From the NCBI RefSeq assembly GCF_963678635.1, contig NC_087070.1, positions 26,282,007 through 26,346,006 on the forward strand: a stretch of DNA of 64,000 nt. The letters are read 5' to 3'. The notes beneath the pieces were generated by a model. It made no database searches and was not told where the DNA came from. It worked only from the letters and a program-made list of their open reading frames with translations. The translations under genes were made by a program, and so were the position numbers. Positions 47,438-57,816 of the stretch are shown here, one piece after another. Numbering within the stretch: the first letter of the stretch is position 1; each line of letters opens with the position of its first letter. The stretch is from Symsagittifera roscoffensis. Lineage: Eukaryota > Xenacoelomorpha > Acoela > Convolutidae.

Positions 47438-47839
47438 TACTTTGATATCTATTATTTCGATCATTCGTTTAGTCTCTATTCCTATAGTTCGAATAATTTC
47501 TATTTATATTGTATGAAGAGTTTCTAGATCGATCATTTGAATAATATCTATTTCGAGAATGTGATCTCGAATAGTTATTTCGATATTGACTATTTCGACT
47601 GTTTGATCGACTATATCTGTTTTAAGAGAAATTTCGTGAATTTCTTTGATTGGGTGATCGTTCTCGGTAATTTGGGTTATAAGGGGATTGTTGTCTAGAG
47701 TAATTTGAGTTGTTCGGAAGTAATTTTCCTGAGCTATTATTACTATAAATGTTTTTGTTGGGTAAATTTTGATCTTTTTTCATGTACTGATGAAATGATT
47801 TATTTGGTTCTCTATATTTTTGTGGTTTATTTTGATTAT

Positions 47840-48665
47840 CTTGTTGTTTTTGTCTGCATTCGGCAATGATGAGTCCGTATCTTTGGCAATAATTACACTT
47901 TTTTGGTTCACCTTTGAAATTTGAGTTCTTCTCGTAGATGTTTAAGACTCCAGTGATTTTTTCAGATAATTCTGTATGAGAGTCGGTAAAATTGTTTATT
48001 TGTGAAGTAGTGGTTTGGATGTTATTGACATATTTTAGCTTTAGGTTTTTTGTTTATTCTAATTTCATAGTGATTTCTGCTTGTTCTAGCTGATCTTCTA
48101 GCTTCCTAAAGTCCAAATCTGGTTCTCAGATTGAGGAAGGGTGTAATGCTCTCTCTTTTTTTGCTATTTTCCGCAATTGAGGTATTAGAGTCATCATTAA
48201 GATTTCTGTCATCTTTGTATTTTTATAATCATGGGTATTGAGTGAGTATGCTTTTTAGACTAGGATTGCAAATCTTACTGCAAGTTGTTTAGTTATTTCA
48301 TTTGGTAGTCTACGAATTTCATTGCATAAAATTCTTTGGTGTTGTTTGTTTCTTTCAGAATCAAATATTTTTGAGAATTCTTGTGTAAATCTTTTCCAAT
48401 CTGAATTTCTTTCTATAGGTAAAACTGAAAACCATTTTTGGGCTGCGCTGTCGAGTGTGGTTTAGATTAAGGCTGTGCGTCTACGTATCCATTTTGATGA
48501 ATTGGCGTTTTTACTGGTTCTGGTCCTATATTTGAAGTTAAATTTGCTGTGTCTGCATTTAGGTAATCTTCTACAGAGTATTCAGGGTCTGTGCCTGTAA
48601 ATACCATTAGTGGTTTATCCGATGATATTGATGATCCACCCATTTCTGCGGCATTTGGCAATTGA
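47840..48665 (-). pseudogene. gag fragment with damaged zinc knuckle
   Basis: From 48661 an ATG-started frame of 64 codons contains the gag segment named above and ends at a stop. Further shifted pieces continue in the same direction to CNYCQRYGLIIAEC near 47890, which fits CX2CX4HX4C except that the histidine is isoleucine. Confidence 0.55.
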
Positions 48666-48690
48666 GAAATGTTTGTAAGTTGAATTTTTG

Positions 48691-49515
48691 TTATTCATGT
48701 TGTTGTAAATAGTATGGCAGTGGGATTTCGTTATGCATTTGAGTTGGTTGGTAAGATTGTGTATATACTGGGTTTTCTTGTTGAAAAATATTGTTGTAAG
48801 GTGTTGGATTATTTCTAGGTTGTCCTATTTGTTCATCTCGTGTGTATGGTTCCAAAATTATCTGGTTGGTCAATATTGTAAGAACGGGGTCTTTGGCTTG
48901 AATGAAATTGTTGATGATTGTGATTATAGTATTCTTCATTATCTGATGTAAAATAATTAGATGTATAATAAGGAGGTTGGATTCTGGTATGGTATCTGTT
49001 TGTATTAATTTTGTTTTGTTGAAAAATTGGGTGATTTTCACTTTGTTCTTAAGTAGAATTTAAACTGTTATCTCCTGTTCTTTCAGGGAAGAAAGAACTA
49101 TACTTTAAAGGTGTTGCGTCAGTTGTAAGTGGGTATACTCTAATATAATCTTTGTGAATAGAGATTGTGCTAATTGCTTGACTTGATATATCTATTGGTA
49201 TTTAATAAATAATTCATGACACCACTCAGGGTCCCAATCATTATCTGATTGTTCTACTAAAACGGTTTCGTCATCTGTATTTTGTGGTCTAAAAAGTTTT
49301 CTTGCTTGTGCAATAAGATCAATATTATGACTAAAATAATCGATTATGAGCCATGCTAATATTTTTTGTAGATCGTGTTTAACATGTTGTGTTATGTCAT
49401 TACTAGTTAGATCTTCTCGGATTGCATTCAAGAATTTTGAAAATATGTGTATTTCTTGTCGTACAGTTGTATGTCGAGATGTTTGAGTTGGTGAATCGCT
49501 TTGAGGTTCTTTCAA
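48691..49515 (-). pseudogene. Unrecognised frames upstream of gag
   Basis: Two minus-strand frames (48691-49041 and 49192-49515). The second reads plausibly as protein (EIHIFSKFLNAIREDL, DNDWDPEWCHELFIKY). No domain recognised; probably the N-terminal part of the element's protein. Confidence 0.4.
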
Positions 49516-49782
49516 TTCTAATATAGATAGATAGCTATAGATAAGTGAGAATACATTGTTTGTGAAGGTTGAGTTTGCTCTTTGTGAGTTTTGATGTTGT
49601 ATACTTTTGATGTATTGTGTAAAAACTTTTGATAATTCGATATCTACGTCATCAGTTTGAGTGAGATATTTGTCACGAAATGCGTTTGGTGATCTGATTT
49701 CTATTGTGTAGACTTCATTTTGTGATGTGAGACTACATATACCTTTGAGATAGCGGTCAAGAAGTTGTCTTTTGATTTTTAG

Positions 49783-50853
49783 ATCAGGAATTTTTTTTGT
49801 GTATGGACTTCCTCCTTTTTCTAATAAATTTTCGATTAAATTTTGGTAAAATTGTACTTGTCCTCGAGCTTCAGTTAATGGATGTATTAAAAATGGGAGT
49901 ACTGAATCTTCTAGATTCTCCTCATTTCGAAAATTTTTTGTGTTGCATGACTGTTAGCGTGTAATTTTCAATGTGTCTTATTGGTTGATTCCAATTGTAC
50001 AGACGTATTGGTTTGTTTGTGTAACAATTTTTGGTTCTACGTTTTCTTTTATTGATGCTGGTGACTTGGTTTTTGCGTCAGTAAAGTATATTTGATCGTC
50101 AATTTGATGGTTTTTTTTAATGGAGTCCTTTTGAATTGTGAAGTTCTTGTATTGCGGTTGTTTCTGATTCTGAGACTAGGTTTCTTTGTTTTGAAAATCG
50201 TTTCCTAATATTTTGTTTTTGTATTTTAATAATTTTCTTTCTTAGTGTTTGTCTTTTTGTTCTGATGTATCCTATTGTTTGTCTGTGTGGTGTGGTTACA
50301 AGATCGTATTTTTCGTCGTTAATTAAACAATTGTGAATTATGATTGTTTGTTTGTTTCCTAAATTGTCTCTTGACATAAGGTTTAGGATGATCGATGCAA
50401 TTTTGGGATTAAAGATTTCTAATGTCTTAAACTATTACTTACCTAATCTTACTTAAGGGTTGTGATTTGTGATCAAGGGTTTGAGAATAGTAAATCGATC
50501 CACAAGGTTCAGGTATAATTAGAACGCAAGTAGTTCGTTAGATACTATATTATGACTTGCTAAGTTGAACTGTTTAGCCTGGGTCATCTAAGAGGAGGGG
50601 AATCAAATGAAGGATGACTAACCGAAGTTCTTCACTGTTTACCCTAATTAGAATGGTTAGCTATTTGAAAATTTTCTGTTAATGCTGGGTCTTTAATAAG
50701 GGTTGGGTAGTGAATCGACGTTTGAGGTTTTTAGACACTAATTAATATGGGAGGGGGAGAACAAAATTGTTTTAATTGATCCAAGGACAAGCCTTGATGA
50801 TCAGAAATTTAGATATAATTTAATTTAATTTAAAAATCTAAGGGAAACCTATC
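49783..50853 (-). repeat. Long direct repeat, right copy (LTR candidate)
   Basis: Second copy of the direct repeat. It contains an 86-codon minus-strand frame (50117-50377, MSRDNLGNKQTIIIHNCLIN at its start) that is broken in the left copy, so part of the repeat may once have been coding. Confidence 0.65.
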
Positions 50854-52389
50854 TGATCTGTTTTTCGAAATGAAATTAATTAAGTGAAAACAAGGATAAG
50901 CTTTGATAGTTTATCAATAAAGGGTTAAGTTAAAAAGATTAAGTTTTAATTTTGGTGACTGTTAATTTTTGAGATTTGCTGTTATGTTTTAGGTGATGAA
51001 GTTGGTATGAAGAGAAGATTTATTTATTCTAACGATGTATGATTTATACAAAATAATTTTTTGTATTTATATTTTAAATAAATATTTTTTCAAGATGTTA
51101 TTCAATTTACAGCTGATTTAAGGAAAGCGACTAGTGTTGTTTTTATCAGTCGTTATTGTAGAATTATTAGGTTTAAAGCCATGAGAGTTTTTTGAAGATG
51201 ATTCTTTGAAATTTTTTGTCAGTAAATGAAAATTTACTGCTGGAAGTATTCTAACTATATTTGATCTCGTTTTTGTTGTACAATCATGAAATCAATTGGT
51301 AGATTTCTTCCTAATTGTATGTTGTTTCTTCGACGTCTTCTTCCAATACCGGGCTTATAACTTATCATATAACTTTTTTGAAATGTTTTATTTGTCTAAT
51401 TCCAATCTATATTTTGTCTCTACCCAAGTTAGTTAAGGTCTGTTTGAGGCTTTTGGTGGCACCAGATGAGTTATATCCTTGTGGGTATACTCATAGAGTA
51501 ATTTGAGATAAGGTACACCGTCTGCTCGTCACGCTATCTTATTTTCGGCCGGATAGATTCGTGCAACTTCTTAGTCTAATACCAATCTTAATCGTACTCT
51601 TATATTTCCTAGTCTCAATAGATCTAGTGTACACCGGTTTAAGCGAGTTAGTTCCAGAATGAGAAAAACTGTATTCTAAGTTTAATTTAAATTGTTCTGG
51701 TGTTGAAACTTCAAGTAGTTTCAACAATTACAAATAAGAGGGTTGTTAGTTTGATGGAGTATGATTGGTTAGCATTCAATATTTTATAGAGATAAAATAT
51801 CAGAATAATATCCAATAAAAAATTCTAGTTTAGACCTGGTTCCAAACGTTAGTTTTTTCATGAGTTGACAGAGGTTTGGTCTTGAACGGCTGAACCTTTT
51901 TATTACTTTAAGCTGTTTTCCATCTTTTTGATGGTTTACTGACCTTTATGATAGTTGATAATTTGCTACCCTGCTGTTTACAGTTTCAAAAAACATTATT
52001 ATCTGCAATAACAACAAAATTAGGGGCAATACATCTAGAAGTCTCCATCGTGCATCCAGAGTTGTATATCTCCTATAATCACTGTTTTCTTGCTCATCAG
52101 CAAAAAAAATTTGACTAAAGCATTTGAACGGAAACATTTTTCCTACCAACTTTTTATGGTTTTGATGCATTTCTACAATAGTTTTTTAATTTTCAAGTTT
52201 TTGATCTAGAAACACTAATCGTTATTTTGAGTAACTTTAATTCAGTTGCTTTTAAAACATTGTTTGTCTGCAGATAGCAAAGACAATGCAAGTCGAATTA
52301 AACAAGTCTGATTTGTAGCATTGTTCAAATCAGGCTAAAATTCCGCCTCATTTTGTTATCGCAGAGCTAATGACGAAAGATCGTGGTGG
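50854..52389. other. Non-coding stretch, no gene recognised
   Basis: Short frames (51315-51506, 51539-51727, 51946-52170) lack coding character. The sequence is T-rich like the element to its left and may include more of it. Confidence 0.35.
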
Positions 52390-53260
52390 GGTTCGGCGGG
52401 GTTTCCTAAGCCTTTTCATAACACTAAAGCTTAGTTGGCTGATTTTGTTATTGAAGGGTCGATTTTTTTTCTGTTAAATGTCCTTGTGAGAGATCGATTT
52501 CTTGTTTTCTGCTTGAGCCGCCTATGAAATTATCACAAGCAGAAGGATCAGTTGGTTATTGCTTTAATAGCAAATGGTTGTATTGTTATTGTGTAACTTA
52601 GTGTCATCCTCGATGATCAGAAATTGTCCAGGATGATTATGATTCTTTGTTGCAGAGGGAAAAACTAGAGCTGATTCGATAGTCTGGTTGCATATCATGC
52701 TGGAGAGGGATTGCTGAAGATACTGGAGAGTGGGCGCTGCTTTTTCGAAGATTTTTCTTCTCTCGGCTGACAAAGTGTTCGTTCATTCGCGGCACTGAAT
52801 TAAAAGAAATCATCGATTTTTCCCGACACGAATAAAAGAACATTTTGTCAGCCTATATCGGATTTTTTTTGAATAAATTTCCAATTATTCTCCAGTATCA
52901 TCAGCGGTCACTCTTCAGTTTGATATGCAACCTCACCTACAGAATGAGCACAAATATTTCGCTCTGCAGCGAAGAATCAGAGTCAACCTGGATAGATTAT
53001 AATTATCGAAGGCAACACTCAATTACTCTACAACGATAGCATCACCTAATGTAGCAGCGACTAATTGGTTGTTCTACTAATGATAGGTTCATAGGCGATT
53101 CAACCAGCAAAAAATACCAATCTATAAGAAAAAAGTTTCATTTAAAAAAGAAACAAAAATCGACCCTTCGTCAACGACAGCAGTCTCTTGAGCTTTAGTA
53201 GGGTTTTGAAAAATGGTTTGGTGTTTTTTAACCCATGTCGAATTTTGATAGATTTAGTTG
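52390..53260. repeat. Imperfect palindrome, arms about 400 bp
   Basis: The left arm reading rightwards and the right arm on the opposite strand share, in order: ACTAAAGC, 'gaagggtcgattttt', 'cgcctatgaa', 'tggttattgc' and, at the centre, GGCTGACAAAGTGTTC against GGCTGACAAAATGTTC. The loop between them is about 40 bp (around 52800). Translated arms also match each other (ICNQTIES against ICNLTYRM). Arms differ at perhaps a quarter of positions. Confidence 0.75.
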
Positions 53261-54404
53261 GACTTGTTTTGGCTTTCCGGCCCGACACCGAAAAAAAAAT
53301 GTAGTGTTACACTTTTGAATCTGTTTGGTCACAGGCGACTTTGTTGTTTCTCTACGCCTCTAATTTTGTTCTCTGTTTATCCATGGATTTCAACCGCTGG
53401 TTGTATGATTGGTGGGTTGTCTGTTAATAAGTCCCTGACTTCTATCGACCTCCGCAAAAATATACATTTCTACTATCGCCACCCATTTCGTCCATTCCTG
53501 TGGTGGTTCTGTCACCAGTTTCTGCCAGAATGAGATGATGCTCAAAAAACGTTTTGTCGCTCTCACTGCGCCGTGCCATACGGTAAAATATGCTCAATGT
53601 GATAACAATGTTAAGACCGAAGCATCCGTACGGAATAGTCTATCTAAAACTTTCAAACTTGGTAAGAATATCAACCCTTTGATATCTTTGCTCTGCATCT
53701 CTGAACCACGCCGTTTACTCGCTGCTGTTTCACGGCAAGACTAAATAAGGTTGAATGAAGTCACATCATATCGTTGATTCGATATAAATGTAATTTAAAT
53801 GTATACATAAATAGGTTTTAAAGAATTTAATTCTGACCATCCGGCGAATGGCAGAAGGCTAAAATCCTGGGTCGAGGGGCTTGATTTGTGTTTCGATCGT
53901 CTCGACCAAATTTCGGCTTGTTTCAACTTTGTGAATATACTTGCAGCGCAATATTCCTGCAGCGAGAACCGGTTCTGAATTTTTTTATAAGTTTCAATTT
54001 GATTTGAAAACTAAATAATTGTAAGGTTGGTTTTAAAAAGACATATTGATCATCAATATTGTTTTTACTAAAAGGATTCAATTATTCGAAGGCTATATGC
54101 CCTGTTTAGGAACGACCCATTTCCCTTCGATTTGTACGTTATCCCGGATCTCTTTACCTATTTCCACCCCTAGTTTGGAAAAGGCGAGATTCATTACTAG
54201 GTACAAGATGCACACATGCTTAACCGGTGATTTATTTGATTATAGGGGTGGCATTTTGTTACTTGGTACCAAAAGGGGAATAGTTAAAAAAAATCCGGCT
54301 TTTGTTCAAAGTTTTTTTAAAAAATTTCAGAATACCACTTGCTGATGCTACTCCAACAAATTTCATTCCATGAAGTCAGTGTTGTAGCCGATAATTATCA
54401 CGGC
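53261..54404. other. Non-coding stretch, no gene recognised
   Basis: Plus-strand frames at 53258-53533, 53535-53744 and 54046-54345 are unrecognised and lack splice or start context. No clear repeat family. Confidence 0.35.
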
Positions 54405-54703
54405 CAGTAGCGGATTTAGGGGTAGGGCGTATGCTCTCCCCCCTCCCCCCACCCTGAGGGATTCGACCCCCTGCCGACCCAAAGGTTCCCCCTTTGTACT
54501 ATTTTGAGATACCCATTTTTGGCTGACCGACCTGAAAATTTTTCTAAAGGCGCCTGGGGCGCCAATCTATACTAACTTTGAGGGGGGAGCGCGCGCCGAA
54601 AAAACGCAAATTTTTTGTCAAAACTTTCCAAAAAGTGCCTAAAAACGCCTTTTTTTGAAAACCCGTTCCCCTTCGAGAAATTCCTTGCCTAGATCCGCGC
54701 CTG
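54405..54703 (-). mobile_element. hAT-type MITE with near-perfect target-site duplication
   Basis: Plus strand starts CAGTAGCGGATTTAGG and ends CCTAGATCCGCGCCTG. Flanks ATCACGGC (54397-54404) and ATCACAGC (54704-54711) match at seven of eight positions. The internal sequence is the 16701-17097 family in reverse orientation. Confidence 0.8.
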
Positions 54704-55069
54704 ATCACAGCCACTGTAACTGTAACCGAGTTTTTTTTCTAGGTTTTTATCACCCATTAATTATCATCTACTCGCTTCAGCTATTAGCAATTTATTCCTC
54801 AATGACAACAAACGAATCATTTAGTGGATATTACGTTATACTAAAAATTATTCAAGTATAAAACTAAAATTTGATTACCACTATCAACTATTATTTTGAA
54901 AATTAACAACTCTTACGTTGATATGTATGCAGCAAGTTTTTTGAGTTCTATCTCAAATCTTTACTCGTATAATAAGTTCTAACAGCATTGTACCATTTTA
55001 GTTCACTTATTCGATGTTAGATTATTGTTCACCAATTCAATATTGAATATACCATCCCGTGTAAAAATT

Positions 55070-55562
55070 ATGAAAGCGTCATCCAAAACGAAATTTAAAC
55101 TCCTTGATTCAGACAAAAAAGATTTACTTGAGTTTTCGGGAAGAAACCAGGAGGACCTAAAAACTACAGATGAAACAAGTCCTTTTCTGAATTATGACTA
55201 TTTTACAACGACCGAAATCATTTCGACTTTCGGATTCGGAAAAGATCAAATTGTGGCTCTTATGATTTTAAGCTTGGCATTTTTCAGCGAGTTCAGCATT
55301 GCCCAGTTAATGCCCATTTTAGCTACAGATCTAATTGCAGAATTCGATCTTAACCCTTCCATTGAGCCCCAAATTCTCTCTGCTACATTTGCCGGATTCG
55401 CACTAAGTTACCCTTTATGGGGTTTGGTGGCCGATTTGTATGGACGGAAGAAGGCCATAATTATGTCTGGGTTATGGTCACTTGTTTGGAGTGCAGCTTC
55501 GAGTGTAGCGCCGAATGTGTTTTGGTTAATCATCTTCAGACTTCTATTCTCTTTAGCGGGAG
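55070..55562 (+). CDS. MFS transporter exon 1
   Basis: From the first in-frame ATG to the donor GAG|GTCAGG, a weak donor chosen because it is the one that joins exon 2 in frame at LAGG-VTNIV. Encodes the cytoplasmic N-terminus, helices 1-3 and the GRKK loop. Confidence 0.85.
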
Positions 55563-56924
55563 GTCAGGTTTTTTCATTGCCCATTCAATAATAAATTTGT
55601 ATCAATCAATTAAAAGATTTTAGGGTTTGAGAAATTGAGAACGAAGGATACACAGCATTAAAACTTTAATTCAGCCTACTTTTGCCGGTGTTATGAAAAC
55701 CGTAATCCCCTTACTTTTATACAAGGTAAAAGCTGGGAATACTAGTCCATAACCACAAAGTATGGTATGGAAACAATTTCCTTTTGTGGGAACAGCTTTT
55801 TCTCTTATGGTTCTATGAAAAACCAATTCGAAGGATATAAAATTTAATAGAAAGCGAATTTGTCTTGAGATTCGAAGATCTGGGAATTTTTTTTTTCAGG
55901 CGTGACTAACATAGTAATGACATATTATTACGAGTATCTGCCCCCCAAGTACCACTGGATGGGTCCGATTTCCGGAAACCAAGTCGGAGGGTTTGTGTTT
56001 GCATCTGCATTCCCTGTTCTCGCTGGACTATTATTACTGCACTACGCTGATCTGTCCTGGAGAATTTTTGTAGCTGTAACTGCAAGTCCGCTTGTCCTTT
56101 TCTGCTTAGCTGCAATCGTCTATCTGCTCGAGTCGCCTCGTTTTCTATTGGTTAACGGAAGGTCCAGTGAAGCTTATGATGTTTTAGAGAAAATGGCACG
56201 TCGAAACAAACGCGAACTGCCTGGAAAATTTGCTCTCAAAGTCGAAGATGAAGTAGGCCGATCAAAAGAACAGGCAAAAGGCGCGAATATTTTGAAAATG
56301 TCACTGGCTGCTCTCAAAAACTGGAAAATATTGAGAACTTTTGTTTGCATTATGATGATTGGTACTACAACTAGATTCGTGACTTATGGAATGAGTTTTA
56401 TCAAAAATGATTTCGTTTTCAGGACGGGAAAAGAGTCTAGCTACTGCGACGAAGCTCATGGAAGAATCGAACTTCTCAAAGTTTCCGACTATGAGACTTT
56501 GATGTTGACAATAATCGGAGAGCTTGTTGCATGTGCGGTTCTCATTCCGGTTCTTAAAGTGAACTTCAGCCTAAAGATTTCGGCAATTGTGTCTTTCGGC
56601 TTAAGTTCACTACTGACCTGTATTTTATACTCGTGTCCCAGCTTACACATTGCACTTGCACTGATGACGATTATCCGAATACTGAGCCAGGTGGTGAATC
56701 TTAACATGTGGATGCGACTGTCGGGTCTATTGCCCACGGAAGTTCGCTGCTCCTTATTTGGACTGTGCACTTTCTTCATGTATTTCACCCTTCCTGCAAT
56801 GCCATTTCTCACTCAAGATCTGGCCAAGTTGTCCCCTCATTACACCACAAGTGTATGTGTGCTGTACATTTTAGTCGGTTTCATCGGTGCTTTACTTTTA
56901 CCAATCAAAATGCACGCAAACTGA
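55070..56924 (+). CDS. SVOP/SV2-like major facilitator transporter, 2 exons, 505 aa
   Basis: Exons 55070-55562 and 55900-56924 join in frame (G|GC) to 506 codons including the stop. About 12 hydrophobic helices are expected. Family marks: FGFGKDQ before helix 1, the cytoplasmic loop motif GLVADLYGRKK (118-128), EYLPPKYHW after helix 4, ESPRF (242-246) and a Cys-containing loop before helix 7 with SDYETLMLTIIGEL. The second-half counterpart of the DRLGRK motif is decayed to LKVNFSLK. SVOP/SV2 relatives sit in vesicle membranes and carry organic ions; the substrate here is unknown. The frame is open upstream to 54983 behind a possible acceptor (CCATTTTAG), so a 5' exon cannot be excluded. An AATAAA follows 5 bp after the stop. 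Convergent with MDH1B. Confidence 0.87.
55900..56924 (+). CDS. MFS transporter exon 2
   Basis: Starts after TTTTTTTTTCAG and encodes helix 4 to the C-terminus without interruption. Stop TGA at 56922-56924. Confidence 0.9.
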
Positions 56925-56929
56925 AACTC

Positions 56930-56935
56930 AATAAA
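56930..56935 (+). terminator. Polyadenylation signal of the MFS gene
   Basis: AATAAA starting 5 bp after the stop codon, implying a very short 3' UTR. Confidence 0.6.
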
Positions 56936-57059
56936 TGCCCCATTTATATTCCGAAATTTTATAGTTAATGAATATTGCAGATCAGCCCGTGAGTCTTTTA
57001 AAAGTATTGAGGTTGGAAAAAATTTCCACCAATTTTCTAGCAAGTGCCTGTGCGCAGCG

Positions 57060-57150
57060 TGCTTTTTTCTCCAGTTAATTTTTAACTTTTTAACCATTTT
57101 TGACGAAACTTTTACAAAGGATATGAAACAAATTGATGCTTTCAGCTCAA
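57060..57150 (+). mobile_element. Possible Helentron-like fragment at the assembly gap
   Basis: 'aactttttaaccatttttgac' and 'ttcagctcaa' echo the consensus order 'gactttttaactagcc-atttttgac' and 'gagctcaaatttg'. Divergent, and cut by the gap. Confidence 0.35.
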
Positions 57151-57350
57151 NNNNNNNNNNNNNNNNNNNNNNNNNNNNNNNNNNNNNNNNNNNNNNNNNN
57201 NNNNNNNNNNNNNNNNNNNNNNNNNNNNNNNNNNNNNNNNNNNNNNNNNNNNNNNNNNNNNNNNNNNNNNNNNNNNNNNNNNNNNNNNNNNNNNNNNNNN
57301 NNNNNNNNNNNNNNNNNNNNNNNNNNNNNNNNNNNNNNNNNNNNNNNNNN
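57151..57350. other. Assembly gap of 200 N
   Basis: Exactly 200 N, a conventional placeholder, so the true length is unknown. It lies between the last recognised MDH1B exon and the end of the MFS gene and may hide the MDH1B 3' end. Confidence 0.99.
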
Positions 57351-57481
57351 GTTATCTTTCTTAGTAATTTGAACACACTTTTCTCAATCTGACCTCCTTA
57401 ATTTTTTGATTGTTTTTCTGAACAAATTAAACATTTTGAAAGCGAAACAACTGAAACTAACGAATCGAAAATCTGGTTTAC

Positions 57482-57816
57482 CTATAACGACAGTATCATC
57501 AGCCACAGTCTCATCCAGAGCTTCCCCATCCACCTCAGTCTGGTCCAACTCCGTCTTCTCCTTCTCGACCTTCTCTACCACTGGCATCCCAACCGCCAAC
57601 TCTTTCTCCTCCCGCAACTCCTCTGACACTTTCGACACAAACTCCAGCCACTCTATTCGCCCGTCTGACTCATCCGCCTCCTCGCTGTCCTCACTTGGAG
57701 ATGCTGCCAGGTTCTTGGAGGCTTTGGCTGACTCAGTGACGTCGAGGTCCTGCACGATCTCAAAGGAACCGGGGAAGAACTTGACAGGGAGACAGACAAC
57801 TGAACCTTCTTCAAAC
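57482..57816 (-). CDS. MDH1B: MDH1B exon f with acidic tail
   Basis: Encodes FEEGSVVCLPVKFFPGSFEI, then a Ser/Glu-rich tail. A donor (ATAG|GTAAAC) closes it in phase 1; if unspliced, the frame would run on to a stop at 57384. Confidence 0.88.

Larger units (their letters stand above)
46226..50853 (-). mobile_element. Decayed gag-bearing LTR-type element between long direct repeats
   Basis: Two direct repeats (46226-47437 and 49783-50853) enclose about 2.3 kb. Inside, minus-strand pieces read as a retroelement gag (KPLMVFTGTDPEYSVEDYLN near 48600) and a damaged zinc knuckle near 47890. No protease, reverse transcriptase or integrase was found, so this is a deleted or non-autonomous copy. Strong T bias on the plus strand sets it apart from its neighbours. 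Confidence 0.6.

Noticed and set aside
52564..53039. Two small protein-coding genes facing apart
   Set aside because: The similarity of the two translated frames comes from the palindrome; neither has a start or splice context.
53258..53744. Two plus-strand frames of 91 and 69 codons
   Set aside because: No recognisable domain, composition or conservation signal visible; likely chance.
57384..57481. Continuation of MDH1B exon f to a stop at 57384
   Set aside because: Sequence past the GTAAAC donor changes from acidic to hydrophobic and loses family likeness, so splicing is more likely; kept only as an alternative.
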